Positions 1 through 9,231 of a DNA stretch of 64,000 nt are shown piece by piece. The notes below the pieces were generated by a model. The model saw only the letters and a program-made list of their open reading frames with translations. It had not been told where the DNA came from and searched no databases. Every line of letters starts with the position of its first letter. Position 1 is the stretch's first letter. Both the position numbers and the translations under genes were made by a program. Source of the stretch: Prosthecobacter sp. (GTDB lineage Bacteria; Verrucomicrobiota; Verrucomicrobiia; Verrucomicrobiales; Verrucomicrobiaceae); the NCBI GenBank assembly GCA_019186985.1, contig JABARQ010000010.1:62001-126000 (forward strand), written 5' to 3'.

Positions 1-482
1 CGCATGCGATGGAGCCACTGGTAGAAGCCGGCGACGCTGCGGCCGCTGTCCCGGGCGACCTCCTGGATGCTCGCGCCTTCCTGGTAGGCCAGCATCAGCA
101 GCCCGCGCTGGGCGGCGGGCACCTTCTGCATGCACTGCTCCAGGGCCTCGCGCTGCCGTTGCAGCCGGGGCTCGTCGGCGCTGGCCTCCTCGGCGATGCG
201 GGCGACGGCCTCCTCATCCAGCACCAGCCGGTCGCGCCCCCGGTCACGCATCCAGGCCAGGACCTCGAAGCGCGCCACGCCGAAGGCCCAGGCGCGGAAG
301 TCGCCGCCTTCCTCGAACGTGTCGAACTTGTCCCAGAGCACCACGCTGACCTCCTGCATGACGTCGTCGGCATCGGCACGCGAAGGTACCAGCCGCCGCA
401 CATGGGCGCGGATCGCCGGTTCATGCGCCGTGAAGCGGCGCAGAAAGCGGTGGTGGCGTTCGGTGTCAGCGGAGGAATTCAT
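1..482 (-). CDS. ECF RNA polymerase sigma factor, 3' end outside window
   Basis: Read from an ATG at 482, the frame is open to the window edge (160 codons), so the C-terminus is missing. Region 2 carries an [11 protein letters not shown] segment followed by a [19 protein letters not shown] segment typical of sigma-70 region 2.2-2.4. Region 4 shows [16 protein letters not shown] and the helix-turn-helix [14 protein letters not shown]. This combination matches the Rhodopirellula/Verrucomicrobium ECF family, in which the anti-sigma/FecR-like partner usually lies downstream; that gene would be beyond position 1. It is divergent from the secreted-protein gene starting at 626. Which genes it controls cannot be read from the sequence. 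Confidence 0.85.
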   Translation of the reverse strand, partial: MNSSADTERHHRFLRRFTAHEPAIRAHVRRLVPSRADADDVMQEVSVVLWDKFDTFEEGGDFRAWAFGVARFEVLAWMRDRGRDRLVLDEEAVARIAEEASADEPRLQRQREALEQCMQKVPAAQRGLLMLAYQEGASIQEVARDSGRSVAGFYQWLHRM

Positions 483-625
483 CGTCGGTCCGTCCACATA
501 TCTCCGCCCGGGGCGCGGATTTTACGCAGCTTTTTCAAAACCTGGCCGAAAGCATGGCGGCGGCGGGGAGGCATCACGCAATTCCAAAGCGGCATCATCC
601 ATGGAAAGAGGGGTTTGGAGAACGT

Positions 626-2842
626 ATGGTTAGGCGTCCCATGCCCCGTGCCTCCTCCAGCCTGCTCCTTGCGCTGCTGTCCGCCCTTCCGGCCTTCGCC
701 GCCGAGGTGCCGTCATTTCGCAACACCATCCAGCCGATCCTCACCCGCTACGGCTGCGCGATGGGCGCCTGCCATGGCGCCGCAGCGGGCCAGGGCGGCT
801 TCCGGCTCTCCCTGCGCGGCTTTGATGACGAGGGCGACTGGCTCTCCATCACGCGCAGCGCCAACGGCCGGCGGCTTACGCTGGAGGATCCCGCCCGCAG
901 CCTCTTCCTGCTGAAGTCGGTCAAGGCGGTGCCGCACAAGGGCGACCGGCGCTTTGACGTGAACTCGCCGGAGTACAAGATCATTGCGGACTGGATCGCG
1001 GCGGGCGCCCCGGGTCCGAAGGCGGACGATCCGCGCATCGTCTCGCTGAGCGTGTCGGAGCCGCACCTTGTGGCCGAGGCGGGGCGGAGCGTGCAGCTGA
1101 AGGTGACCGCGAAGTTCAGCGACGGCCGCAGCGAGGATGTGACGCGCTGGTGCAAGTTCAACGCCACCAACGCCGGTGTGGCCACGGTGGATGACAACGG
1201 CCTGGTGAAGGTCACCGGAGCCGGCGAGGGCACGGTCAGCGCCTGGTATCTGAGCTTGTTAAGCGTCGCCACCGTCACGGTGCCCCAGCCCGGCAAGGTG
1301 GAGGAGGCCGTGTTTGCCTCGATGAAGCCGCGCAACTTCATCGACAGGCATGTGCTGGCCAAGCTGCGCGAGCTGAACATCCCGCCCTCGGAGCGGGCCA
1401 CGGACGCGGAGTTCCAGCGCCGTGCCTTCCTCGACACCATCGGCGTGCTGCCCACGCCGGAGGAGGTGAAGGCCTTCCTCGCCGACTCATCCGCCGACAA
1501 GCGCGACCGCCTGATCGACTCTCTTTTGAACCGGCCGGAGTTTGTCGACTACTGGTCCCACCGCTGGAGCGACCTGCTGCTGGTGAACGGCGACAAGCTG
1601 ATGCCGCAGGCCATGTGGTCCTATTACAACTGGATCCGCCGCCATGTCGCCGCCAACACGCCCTGGGACGTCATGGTGCGCGATCTTCTCACCGCCACCG
1701 GCAGCACGCTGGAGCATGGCGGCGGCAACTTCTTCATCCTGAACGACGAGCCGACCAAGTGCGCCGAGACCGTCAGCGTCGCCTTCCTCGGCACCTCCAT
1801 CGGCTGCGCGAAGTGCCACAACCACCCGATGGAAAAGTGGACCTACGACCAGTATTACGCCTTCGCCAACCTCTTCGCCCGCGTCCGCACGAAGAACGGC
1901 GCCCAGGCCGATGAACGCGTGCTGTTCAGCGACACGCAGGGCGACCTGGTGGCGCCGCTCACCGGCCGGCCGCAGCCTCCGCGGCCGCTGGATGCTCCCG
2001 AGCCCGTCTCGATGACCTCCACGGTGGACCGGCGCACGGCGCTTGCAAGCTGGCTGACCGCCGCGGATAACAAACTTTTCCAGCGGGCCATCGTGAACCG
2101 TGTGTGGGCGAACTTCTTCGGCTCCGGCCTGGTCGAGGCCGTCGATGACCTGCGTGTCACCAACCCGGCCAGCAACGAGCCGCTGTTCAGCGCCGCCTGC
2201 GATCATCTGGCGGGGCAGAAGTTCGACCTCAAGGCGCTCATGCGCGCCATCCTCCGCAGCGAGACCTACCAGCGCAGCAGCATCACGCAGCCCGAGAACA
2301 TCCAGGATCTGCGCTACGGCTCGCACTATGTCCCGCGCAGGCTGAAGGCCGAGGTGCTGCTGGACACCATCAGCCAGGTCACCGCCGCGCCGACCACCTT
2401 CAAGATCGACCGGCGCAACGCCAACCGCGGCACCGCCGACAGCTATCCGGCGGGCTTCCGCGCACTGCAGCTCCCTGACAGCAACATCGCCAGCTACTTC
2501 CTGAAGAGCTTCGGCCGCGCCGACCGTGTCGCCACCTGCGAGTGCGAGCGCACCAACGAGCCCAGCATGGCCCAGGCCCTGCACATCGCCAACGGCGAGA
2601 CGCTGAACCAAAAGCTCGCCCAGAAGGGCAACCGCATCGACGCCCTGCTTGCCGGCGGCCTGACGGACGCGGGGATCGTTGACGAGGCCTACCTGCTCAC
2701 CCTGGCGCGCCAGCCCACGGAGCGGGAACGGGAGAAGGCGGTCGCGCTGCTGGCGGAAGCCGCGCCCGGGGACCGGCGGACGACGCTGGAGGACCTGTTC
2801 TGGAGCCTGATGAGCTCGAAGGAATTCCTGTTTAACCATTGA
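626..2842 (+). CDS. Secreted DUF1549/DUF1553 protein with cytochrome-like motifs and a Big2 domain
   Basis: 738 aa. The start at 626 is favoured over upstream codons because GGAG lies 5 bases before it and a Sec signal peptide (SLLLALLSALPAFA) follows. Near residue 44 there is a CAMGACH motif (CX4CH), then a Big2-like Ig domain at about 138-220, a DUF1549 (PSCyt2) domain at about 235-430 containing CAKCH at 394-398, and a DUF1553 (PSD1) domain at about 465-725. This architecture is abundant in Planctomycetes and Verrucomicrobia and is usually linked to polysaccharide use; the biochemical activity is not established. The DUF1501 partner that often follows is absent; a secreted esterase gene follows instead. 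Confidence 0.9.
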   Translation: MVRRPMPRASSSLLLALLSALPAFAAEVPSFRNTIQPILTRYGCAMGACHGAAAGQGGFRLSLRGFDDEGDWLSITRSANGRRLTLEDPARSLFLLKSVKAVPHKGDRRFDVNSPEYKIIADWIAAGAPGPKADDPRIVSLSVSEPHLVAEAGRSVQLKVTAKFSDGRSEDVTRWCKFNATNAGVATVDDNGLVKVTGAGEGTVSAWYLSLLSVATVTVPQPGKVEEAVFASMKPRNFIDRHVLAKLRELNIPPSERATDAEFQRRAFLDTIGVLPTPEEVKAFLADSSADKRDRLIDSLLNRPEFVDYWSHRWSDLLLVNGDKLMPQAMWSYYNWIRRHVAANTPWDVMVRDLLTATGSTLEHGGGNFFILNDEPTKCAETVSVAFLGTSIGCAKCHNHPMEKWTYDQYYAFANLFARVRTKNGAQADERVLFSDTQGDLVAPLTGRPQPPRPLDAPEPVSMTSTVDRRTALASWLTAADNKLFQRAIVNRVWANFFGSGLVEAVDDLRVTNPASNEPLFSAACDHLAGQKFDLKALMRAILRSETYQRSSITQPENIQDLRYGSHYVPRRLKAEVLLDTISQVTAAPTTFKIDRRNANRGTADSYPAGFRALQLPDSNIASYFLKSFGRADRVATCECERTNEPSMAQALHIANGETLNQKLAQKGNRIDALLAGGLTDAGIVDEAYLLTLARQPTEREREKAVALLAEAAPGDRRTTLEDLFWSLMSSKEFLFNH

Positions 2843-2922
2843 TCAGGCAGCGGCAGCCGTCACCCTGTCGTCCCTCCCGGCTTCATCCGCCGACGCCGGT
2901 CCGCGAACTCCCCTTCCCGCCC

Positions 2923-3846
2923 GTGAAACATCTTTCCCTCCTGCTTCTCCTCCTGGCCGCCCCTTCACTCCTTGCCGCCGACGCCAGGCCTGCGGCAAAA
3001 CCCGCCGGCAACGGCCCGAAGTGGAAGAAGCTGCTGCCCGCGACGCCCGAAGGCTTTGACCTGCGCACGCTGGAGGTGGAAAAACATCCCGAACACACGG
3101 TCGAACTTTATGTTTACATGCCCCGTGCCGAAGGCCTGTGGCCCTGCATCCTGGACATTCACGGCGGAGGCTGGAAGGCGCGCCAGGTCGAGGCGGACAA
3201 GCCGATGATGGAGCGTCTGGCGCAGCGCGGTTTTGTCACGGCGCTGGTGAGCTACCGGCTTTCCACCGAGGCGAAGTACCCTGCCGCGATTCATGACTGC
3301 AAGGCGGCCCTGCGCTGCCTGCGCGCCCATGCCGTGGAACTGAAGATCGACCCCGAACGCATCGGCTGCATGGGCGGCTCCGCAGGCGGTCATCTGTCCG
3401 GCCTGACCGCGATGACCAGCGGCCTGCCGGAGTTCGAGGGGGACGGCCCCTTCAAGGAATATCCCAGCACGGTGAAGGCCGCCATCGTCATGGCCGCCAC
3501 GCAGGACCTTGTCGCGTCCAACCGTGACAAGACCAGCGAGGGCGCCGTGCTGTTTTTTGGCAGCAGCGCCCAGGAGAAGCCGGAGCTTTACCGCTCCGCC
3601 TCGCCCATCACGCATGTCCGTGCCGGAGTGCCGCCGACGATCTTCATCGAGGGTGAGAAGGACACGCTCAAGATTGGCCGCGCGGAGATGATGGAGAGGC
3701 TGAAGGCGCTGGGCATCGAAACTTCCGTGCACACCCTCAAGGACGCCCCGCATCCGTTCTGGATGAGCGATCCCTGGTGCGCGCAGACCGTGGAGATCGC
3801 CGCCGCCTTTTTCAAAAGGCATCTTGGCGAGCCGGTGCAACGCTGA
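2923..3846 (+). CDS. Secreted alpha/beta-hydrolase esterase (BD-FAE-like)
   Basis: 307 aa from a GTG at 2923, chosen because the signal peptide (KHLSLLLLLLAAPSLLAADA) starts there; the upstream in-frame TTG would put 28 odd residues before it. The fold is that of carbohydrate or feruloyl esterases: oxyanion-hole HGGGW near residue 80, nucleophile elbow GGSAGG near 150, and a C-terminal DAPHPFW segment carrying the catalytic His. It probably removes acyl groups from plant or algal polysaccharides in the periplasm. It sits 80 bases after the DUF1549/1553 gene and could be co-transcribed with it. Substrate is not predictable. Confidence 0.85.
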   Translation: MKHLSLLLLLLAAPSLLAADARPAAKPAGNGPKWKKLLPATPEGFDLRTLEVEKHPEHTVELYVYMPRAEGLWPCILDIHGGGWKARQVEADKPMMERLAQRGFVTALVSYRLSTEAKYPAAIHDCKAALRCLRAHAVELKIDPERIGCMGGSAGGHLSGLTAMTSGLPEFEGDGPFKEYPSTVKAAIVMAATQDLVASNRDKTSEGAVLFFGSSAQEKPELYRSASPITHVRAGVPPTIFIEGEKDTLKIGRAEMMERLKALGIETSVHTLKDAPHPFWMSDPWCAQTVEIAAAFFKRHLGEPVQR

Positions 3847-3866
3847 GCGCCACATGCGGCGGAGTT

Positions 3867-5510
3867 TCAGCGCCGGCCGTGATTGAAATCCACCGGCTTG
3901 ACGACCGTGCGCGCGCCTCTGTTGCCTTCGATGGCGGTGCTGGTGCAGGAGGGATCCACGACGATCACCGCAGGCTTGTTCCGGAAGGTGTTGCCTGAAA
4001 AATCGAGGTCGTGGCCGTTCGGCGCAAAGGTCACGGCCTCCTCCGGGCAATGGGGCCCAAGCTCGAAGATGTTGTCGCGCACGATGACAGGCCCGTAGGA
4101 CGCGCCCGGCTCATAAAGGGTGAAGTAAAGCTCGGGGAATCTGCCGGGCTTCGCGGTCTGGAAGGCGATGCGGCCGAGCCTTGGATCCGGGTCGTTCTTG
4201 GTGGTGTTGTTGATGAAGAGGTTGCCGGTCATGATGAAGTTCACCGGCTGGTTGATCCAGGCGCCGCGGCCTCCTCCCCGGAAGGTGTTGCCGGTCATCG
4301 TGACGTCCGTGCAGCTTTTCTCGACGCTGACGATGCGGCTGCCGTTGGTGCCGTCGACGAGGTTGCCGGTGATGGTGGCGTTCTGGCAGAACTCGGCGAG
4401 GAAGAACGCGCCCATGCGGCTGCCGAGGATGTGGTTGCTGCTGAAGACGATGTTGCGGCAGCGCTGGATGTGCATGGTGTCGCCGATGGCGCTGAGCTGG
4501 CAGCCGGTGACGCGCACATCCCTGGCGCCGACGATGTCAAAGGCCCCCTTGCCGGGGCCGCTGCCGGTGGGAGCGTAGGCGCCGAGATAGGTGCCGCTGA
4601 GATTGAAGGCGAGGAAGCCGCCGCCGGCCTGCTCGAAGCGGATGGCGGGCCCGCCCGGCCTGTCGGCGATGCGGATGTGGCCGGGCTGGCTTTCGACCAC
4701 GAAATACTGCCGACCGCGAACCAAGTTTGCCGGAAGGACACCCGGGCCTGGCAGGAAGGTAAGGGCTTCGCGAGGGTCGTCGGACTGACTGACGGGCAGA
4801 GGCCGTGTGCTGTTGTCAAACATCACGCGGTCATCACCGCCGTTCATTTTCATCTCGCGCATCAGGTCGGTGCGAAAGTACTTCCGGGCGCGCTCGACCT
4901 CCCAGGGCTCGTAGGATTCCGGGAAGGTGAGGATCTGCCAGAGGTAGCCGTAGTCCCACATGAACTTGCCGCTGCGCAGCAGGGTGCAGCTTTCCAGCGC
5001 GACCCGTTCGGCATAAAACTCGACCTCGCTTTCGCCGCCCTTGCCGTACTTTCCATGCACGCCGATGACAGCGGCAGCCATGCCGTCCGACTTCACGTCG
5101 CGGAACAGCAGGTCATGCGTGCCGCCCGTCTTCGTGGTGGTGATCTCGATGCCCTTGGTGTTCGCGTTGGGCTCCCAGGTGTTGTCCTTCCGGGCCGGAT
5201 CAAACACATGGCCGATGAACTCGCCGCCATGCCAGGCGAAATGGCAGATGTCCTCGCCGGCGAACAGGACGATGCGCGCCTTGTCGGGCAGGGTTTCGGG
5301 CAGGATGAAACGTGCGCCATGGGCCAGCACGGTCGTGTTGGAGCGCAGCGTCAGGGGCTGCGTGCCGTCGAGATGATAGTCGCCGGGCGGGATGGTCACG
5401 ACGCCCTGCTGTTTCAGCAGATCAGCAAGCCGGGCGCTGTCGTCAGCGAAGGCGGGAAGCGAGACGGCGGCGAGGAGGAAAAAAGCGGCGGGCAGTTTCA
5501 TCAGCCGCAT
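3867..5510 (-). CDS. Secreted right-handed beta-helix protein
   Basis: 547 aa; an alternative ATG at 5501 also precedes the signal peptide (MKLPAAFFLLAAVSLPAFA). After the leader comes a pectate-lyase-superfamily style opening (LADLLKQQGVVTIPPGDYHLDG), then repeated beta-helix coils such as VTGCQLSAIGDTMHIQRCRNIVFSSNHILG, ATITGNLVDG, VTMTGNTFRGG and FIMTGNLFINN. Such folds are found in polysaccharide lyases and glycosidases, but no catalytic residues could be assigned with confidence. It is convergent with the esterase gene (20 bases apart), in a neighbourhood of secreted catabolic proteins. Confidence 0.8.
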   Translation of the reverse strand: MRLMKLPAAFFLLAAVSLPAFADDSARLADLLKQQGVVTIPPGDYHLDGTQPLTLRSNTTVLAHGARFILPETLPDKARIVLFAGEDICHFAWHGGEFIGHVFDPARKDNTWEPNANTKGIEITTTKTGGTHDLLFRDVKSDGMAAAVIGVHGKYGKGGESEVEFYAERVALESCTLLRSGKFMWDYGYLWQILTFPESYEPWEVERARKYFRTDLMREMKMNGGDDRVMFDNSTRPLPVSQSDDPREALTFLPGPGVLPANLVRGRQYFVVESQPGHIRIADRPGGPAIRFEQAGGGFLAFNLSGTYLGAYAPTGSGPGKGAFDIVGARDVRVTGCQLSAIGDTMHIQRCRNIVFSSNHILGSRMGAFFLAEFCQNATITGNLVDGTNGSRIVSVEKSCTDVTMTGNTFRGGGRGAWINQPVNFIMTGNLFINNTTKNDPDPRLGRIAFQTAKPGRFPELYFTLYEPGASYGPVIVRDNIFELGPHCPEEAVTFAPNGHDLDFSGNTFRNKPAVIVVDPSCTSTAIEGNRGARTVVKPVDFNHGRR

Positions 5511-5575
5511 GATAACGGTGACAGCCTGACAAACTCTATAACAAAGACCTGGTTCATGGCCGCCCGTGCCGCTTT

Positions 5576-6607
5576 TCAGACCTGCTCAAGCTTGATCGGA
5601 TAGGTGTTGCCGGAGGCGAACTGGGCCACATAAAGGCCGCCCTGAGGATCGACGGCGAGGTCGTGTGGATGCATGAACACCTCCGCGGCATGGCTCATCT
5701 TCTGCAGCTTCCCGGAGTCGTAATAATCCGGGGCTGAACCGCCGATGTTGGAGACCACGCGCAGGTGGGAATCGAGCACGGAGACAAAACCGCGCGAGGC
5801 ACGGTCGGCGGGCCAGTTGTCGGCGAGGTGGGCGACAAAGTAATGACGGTCATGCCGGCGGATCTGGCGCGGATTGCCGCCGGGCAGGTCCACCTGGGCG
5901 AGCTTCCTGCCGTCATAGGAGAGACGGAGCAGGTGCTGCTGGTCGCTCATGGCGATGAGCAGGCTCGGTGCGTCCGGCTGGTGAAGGTCGGCCATGCCGC
6001 CATGCGGACCCCAGTGGACGATGCCGCCCTCCTGGCCGCCGAAGACGCCGGCCGGCCGACCCTGGACGTCATAACGAAGAATGTAGTCGCGCCCGTAGCC
6101 GTCGAGCACGAAGAACGAGCCGTCGGCCGCGTGCAGGGTCCAGGAGGGCTTGTATTCGGCCTCCTTCGTGTACTTGCCGGAGGCCTCCGGCCAGCGCCAT
6201 TCCTGGAGGATCTCGCCGTCCAGGGTCGCCTTGACGACACGATGCGTCTGCAGGCAGGTGATGAAGAGCACCTGACGTGTGCCTTCATCGACGATGGACA
6301 GCCCGTGAGCGCCAGGAAACTGCGTGCCCCACTTGTTCACCAGCTGGCCCGCCCGGTCGTAGATGATGACGTTGTTGGCCGTGTGGTCGGTGAGCAGGAT
6401 GACATGGCCTTCACGGTCGCAGACGATGCCATGGCAGTTCTTCACCGGTGTCTTCTCATCCAGCACGCCCCAGCCGGGGACGACGCGGAAGCGGAAGTCG
6501 CCTTGACCAAAAACAGGTTCGGCCGCCCGCACCCAGGGAAAGGCGGCGACAGCAGCGGAGGCGGTGGCCTGCAGAAAACGACGGCGGCTTGGGCGGATGG
6601 AGGACAT
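5576..6607 (-). CDS. Tat-exported NHL-type beta-propeller protein
   Basis: 343 aa from the ATG at 6607, chosen because the twin-arginine signal (PSRRRFLQATASAAVAAFPWVRA) begins there and AAGGAG lies upstream. The mature part repeats blades such as KNCHGIVCDREGHVILLTDHTANNVIIYDRAGQLVNKWG, which is the NHL/6-bladed propeller pattern, ending with MHPHDLAVDPQGGLYVAQF. Homologues in Verrucomicrobia are periplasmic and annotated as peptidylglycine monooxygenase-like or NHL proteins; no monooxygenase domain is present here. Role unknown. It is divergent from the phosphoesterase gene that starts at 6727. Confidence 0.75.
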   Translation of the reverse strand: MSSIRPSRRRFLQATASAAVAAFPWVRAAEPVFGQGDFRFRVVPGWGVLDEKTPVKNCHGIVCDREGHVILLTDHTANNVIIYDRAGQLVNKWGTQFPGAHGLSIVDEGTRQVLFITCLQTHRVVKATLDGEILQEWRWPEASGKYTKEAEYKPSWTLHAADGSFFVLDGYGRDYILRYDVQGRPAGVFGGQEGGIVHWGPHGGMADLHQPDAPSLLIAMSDQQHLLRLSYDGRKLAQVDLPGGNPRQIRRHDRHYFVAHLADNWPADRASRGFVSVLDSHLRVVSNIGGSAPDYYDSGKLQKMSHAAEVFMHPHDLAVDPQGGLYVAQFASGNTYPIKLEQV

Positions 6608-6726
6608 GGCGACGGAACGCTCCTTTCTGCCATGAGTGCCGGAGGCCGACAAGACACTTCCCGCATCTGCCATGCATCGCCCATGACTTCGCAAGATGAT
6701 CCTGCGGCGGCCGTTCTGCCTGCCCC

Positions 6727-7767
6727 ATGCACCCCCCGCCTTCCCTGACCCGCCGCCGCACCCTGCAGACCCTGTTCTGCTCCAGCGCCGCCATGGCGCT
6801 CAACCTCACCCGCCATGCCACCGCCGCGGTGGAGGCGGAGGGAATGCATTTCCTGGCCATCGGCGACTTCGGCACCGGCGGCAAGGACCAGCAGACCGTG
6901 GCGAAGGCCATGCAGGACTTCATCGCGAAGAACAGCCTCCGGCCCGAGGGCCTGCTGCTGCTGGGCGACAACTTCTACGGCCCGTCGAATCCGAAGCCCA
7001 AAAAGGACGGCAAGACCGTGCCCGGGGAGCCCGCGCCCTTCACGGCGGAGTCCCGGCGCTGGCGGCGGGAGATCGAGGACATGTATCCGCAAAGTTCGTT
7101 CGGCTGCCCGATGTACGCCGTGCTGGGCAACCACGACTACCACGACAACAAGGGCGGCGAGAACGCCCAGCTCGCCTACGCAAAGAAGCCCGGCGTCCGC
7201 TGGAGGCTGCCTGCCAAATGGCACCGCCAGGACTTCGGCCCGCTGCTCACCGTGCTCTTCCTCGACACCAACCTGCGCGAGGTCAGCGGCAGGGATTCGA
7301 AGACGAAGAAGTTCACCCGCGCCTCGCTCACCGAGGAGGAGGGCGCCGCGCAGCTGGCCTGGTTCAAGGCGGAGCTGGCGAAGCCCCGGGGCGCCTTCAC
7401 CCTCGTCATCGGCCATCACCCCGTTTATTCCAACGGCGACCATGGCGACACCCGGGAGCTGGTGGAGAAATGGGAGCCGCTGCTTCAGGAGCACCAGGTC
7501 CACGCCTACCTCTGCGGCCACGACCATGACCTCCAGCATCTGGAGCTGGAGGGCCGCTTCACCTCCCACATCCTTTCCGGCGGCGGCGGCGCCCGCACCC
7601 GCAAGCTGGAAACGCCCGAACGAAAAATGCCGTACGGCCTCGACACCCATGGCTTCACCCATCTCACCGTGAAGGCGGACGCGCTCACCTTCGCCCACCA
7701 CGGCGTGGACGGCGCGCTGCTGCACCGCTTCACCAAGCGGACTGACGGCCGCGTGGAGTTGGGTTGA
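6727..7767 (+). CDS. Exported calcineurin-like metallophosphoesterase (acid-phosphatase type)
   Basis: 346 aa with a Tat-like leader (TRRRTLQTLFCSSAAMALN). The metal-binding motifs of the calcineurin-like family appear in order: GDFG near residue 46, GDNFY near 81, GNHDYHD near 136, GHHPVYSNGDHGD near 228 and CGHDHD near 263. It resembles the tartrate-resistant (purple) acid phosphatase branch and would hydrolyse phosphomonoesters outside the cytoplasm. It shares a short overlap with the extended frame of the next gene, but the preferred start of that gene lies 63 bases downstream. Confidence 0.88.
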   Translation: MHPPPSLTRRRTLQTLFCSSAAMALNLTRHATAAVEAEGMHFLAIGDFGTGGKDQQTVAKAMQDFIAKNSLRPEGLLLLGDNFYGPSNPKPKKDGKTVPGEPAPFTAESRRWRREIEDMYPQSSFGCPMYAVLGNHDYHDNKGGENAQLAYAKKPGVRWRLPAKWHRQDFGPLLTVLFLDTNLREVSGRDSKTKKFTRASLTEEEGAAQLAWFKAELAKPRGAFTLVIGHHPVYSNGDHGDTRELVEKWEPLLQEHQVHAYLCGHDHDLQHLELEGRFTSHILSGGGGARTRKLETPERKMPYGLDTHGFTHLTVKADALTFAHHGVDGALLHRFTKRTDGRVELG

Positions 7768-7829
7768 ACCGGGTTCCGGCCCTGATTCTGCTCTTGCCGG
7801 GGGAAGCCCTTCCCGGCATAAGCATCGCC

Positions 7830-9164
7830 ATGCCCTCCAGCAAGACTTCCCACGGCCACCACTGGCCCATCGTCATCGCCCTCGTTGCAGGCATCGTGGC
7901 CGGAGTCGTGCTCCAGCCCTTTGCCACGCCCGCCGAAGGCCCGGCGCCGGAGTGGGTGGGCATGATCCTCGAGGCCTGCCGCTTTGTCTCCGACCTGTTC
8001 CTGCGGGCTCTGAAGATGGTCATCGTGCCCCTGGTCGTCGCCAGCATCATCAGCGGCATCGCCGGGCTGAAGTCACTCGAAGGCTTCGCCCGCATGGGCC
8101 TGAAGACCTGGGCCTATTATGTCATCGGCAGCCTCGTCGCCGTCTGTGTCGGGCTGTTCTTTGTCAACATCATCCAGCCCGGCCTCGTGGACGGACGGCC
8201 CAACCCGACGCTCAAGGCCGCGATGGACGCCGCCCTGGACAGCAAGAACGCCGGCGAGGTCGGCGAGGCCATGAAAAACGCCAGCGGCGGCGCCGCCTCG
8301 CTGCTCGACATCGTGCGGCGTGCCGTGCCGACCAACGTCATTGACGCCTGCGCCAGGGGTGACCTGCTCGCCATCATCGTCTTCAGCATCCTCTTCGCCG
8401 TCGCCATGGTGCTCGTGCCCGGCGGTCCGCCCAGGACGCTGCAAAACCTGTTCAACGAGCTGACGAACGTCATGACCCTCATCACCACCTGGGTCATGAA
8501 GCTGACGCCTTACGCCGTGTTCTGCCTGGTCATTCCCGCCATCGCCACGGTCGGCGTCAGCGTGTTGAAGAACCTCGTGCCCTACGTGCTCACCGTCATG
8601 GGCGCGCTGCTCTTCCACACGCTCGTCCTGCTGCCGATGGCCATTCGTTTTCTCGGCGGCATCTCGCCGCTCCGGCATTTCCGGAACATGCAGGACTCCC
8701 TGCTCATGTCCTTCTCGACGGCCTCCTCGACGGCAACGATTCCCGTGACCATGCGCTGCATCCAGGAGGAGTCGAAGGTCAGCGAGCGTGTCGCCAGCTT
8801 TGTCATTCCTCTGGGGGCCACGGTGAACATGAACGGCACCGCGCTTTATGAGTGCGTCGTGGTGGTTTTCGCCGCCCAGGTGCTGGGCATCGACCTCAGC
8901 CTCAGCCAGCAGTTCATCGTCGTGCTGCTGGCGCTGGTGTCGAGCATCGGCGTCGCCGGCATCCCGGCGGCGAGCCTGGTGGCAATCATCATCATCATGC
9001 AGAACGCCGGCTTCAGCGAGGACGCGATCAAGGCCAGCCTTGGCCTCATCCTCACAATCGACCGTCCGCTCGACATGGCGCGCACCACCGTGAACGTCTT
9101 CGGCGACACGGTCGGCGCCATCCTCATCGCCCGCAGCGAAGGCGAGAAGATCGATGGCAGGTGA
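7830..9164 (+). CDS. Dicarboxylate/amino acid:cation symporter (DAACS family)
   Basis: 444 aa from the ATG at 7830; a TTG further upstream would add residues before the first membrane segment. Hydrophobic helices run throughout. The diagnostic loops are visible: a serine-rich STASSTATIPVTM (re-entrant loop 1), NMNGTALYECVVV (the NMDGT-like motif of TM7), GIPAASLVAI (re-entrant loop 2) and DRPLDMARTTVNVFGD (TM8). It should import glutamate, aspartate or C4-dicarboxylates with Na+ or H+. The transported substrate cannot be separated within the family from sequence alone. Confidence 0.9.
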   Translation: MPSSKTSHGHHWPIVIALVAGIVAGVVLQPFATPAEGPAPEWVGMILEACRFVSDLFLRALKMVIVPLVVASIISGIAGLKSLEGFARMGLKTWAYYVIGSLVAVCVGLFFVNIIQPGLVDGRPNPTLKAAMDAALDSKNAGEVGEAMKNASGGAASLLDIVRRAVPTNVIDACARGDLLAIIVFSILFAVAMVLVPGGPPRTLQNLFNELTNVMTLITTWVMKLTPYAVFCLVIPAIATVGVSVLKNLVPYVLTVMGALLFHTLVLLPMAIRFLGGISPLRHFRNMQDSLLMSFSTASSTATIPVTMRCIQEESKVSERVASFVIPLGATVNMNGTALYECVVVVFAAQVLGIDLSLSQQFIVVLLALVSSIGVAGIPAASLVAIIIIMQNAGFSEDAIKASLGLILTIDRPLDMARTTVNVFGDTVGAILIARSEGEKIDGR

Positions 9165-9231
9165 GAGCGGATTGCAGGAGCTCCAGGAGCCCGGTCTTGC
9201 GCGGGCGGCTTTGTTTGACTAAACGCGGGGG

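Noticed and set aside
4011..5603. 530-codon open frame on the plus strand
   Set aside because: It is antisense to the beta-helix protein gene, has Ala/Gly/Val-rich composition without motifs, and arises from high-GC codon bias.
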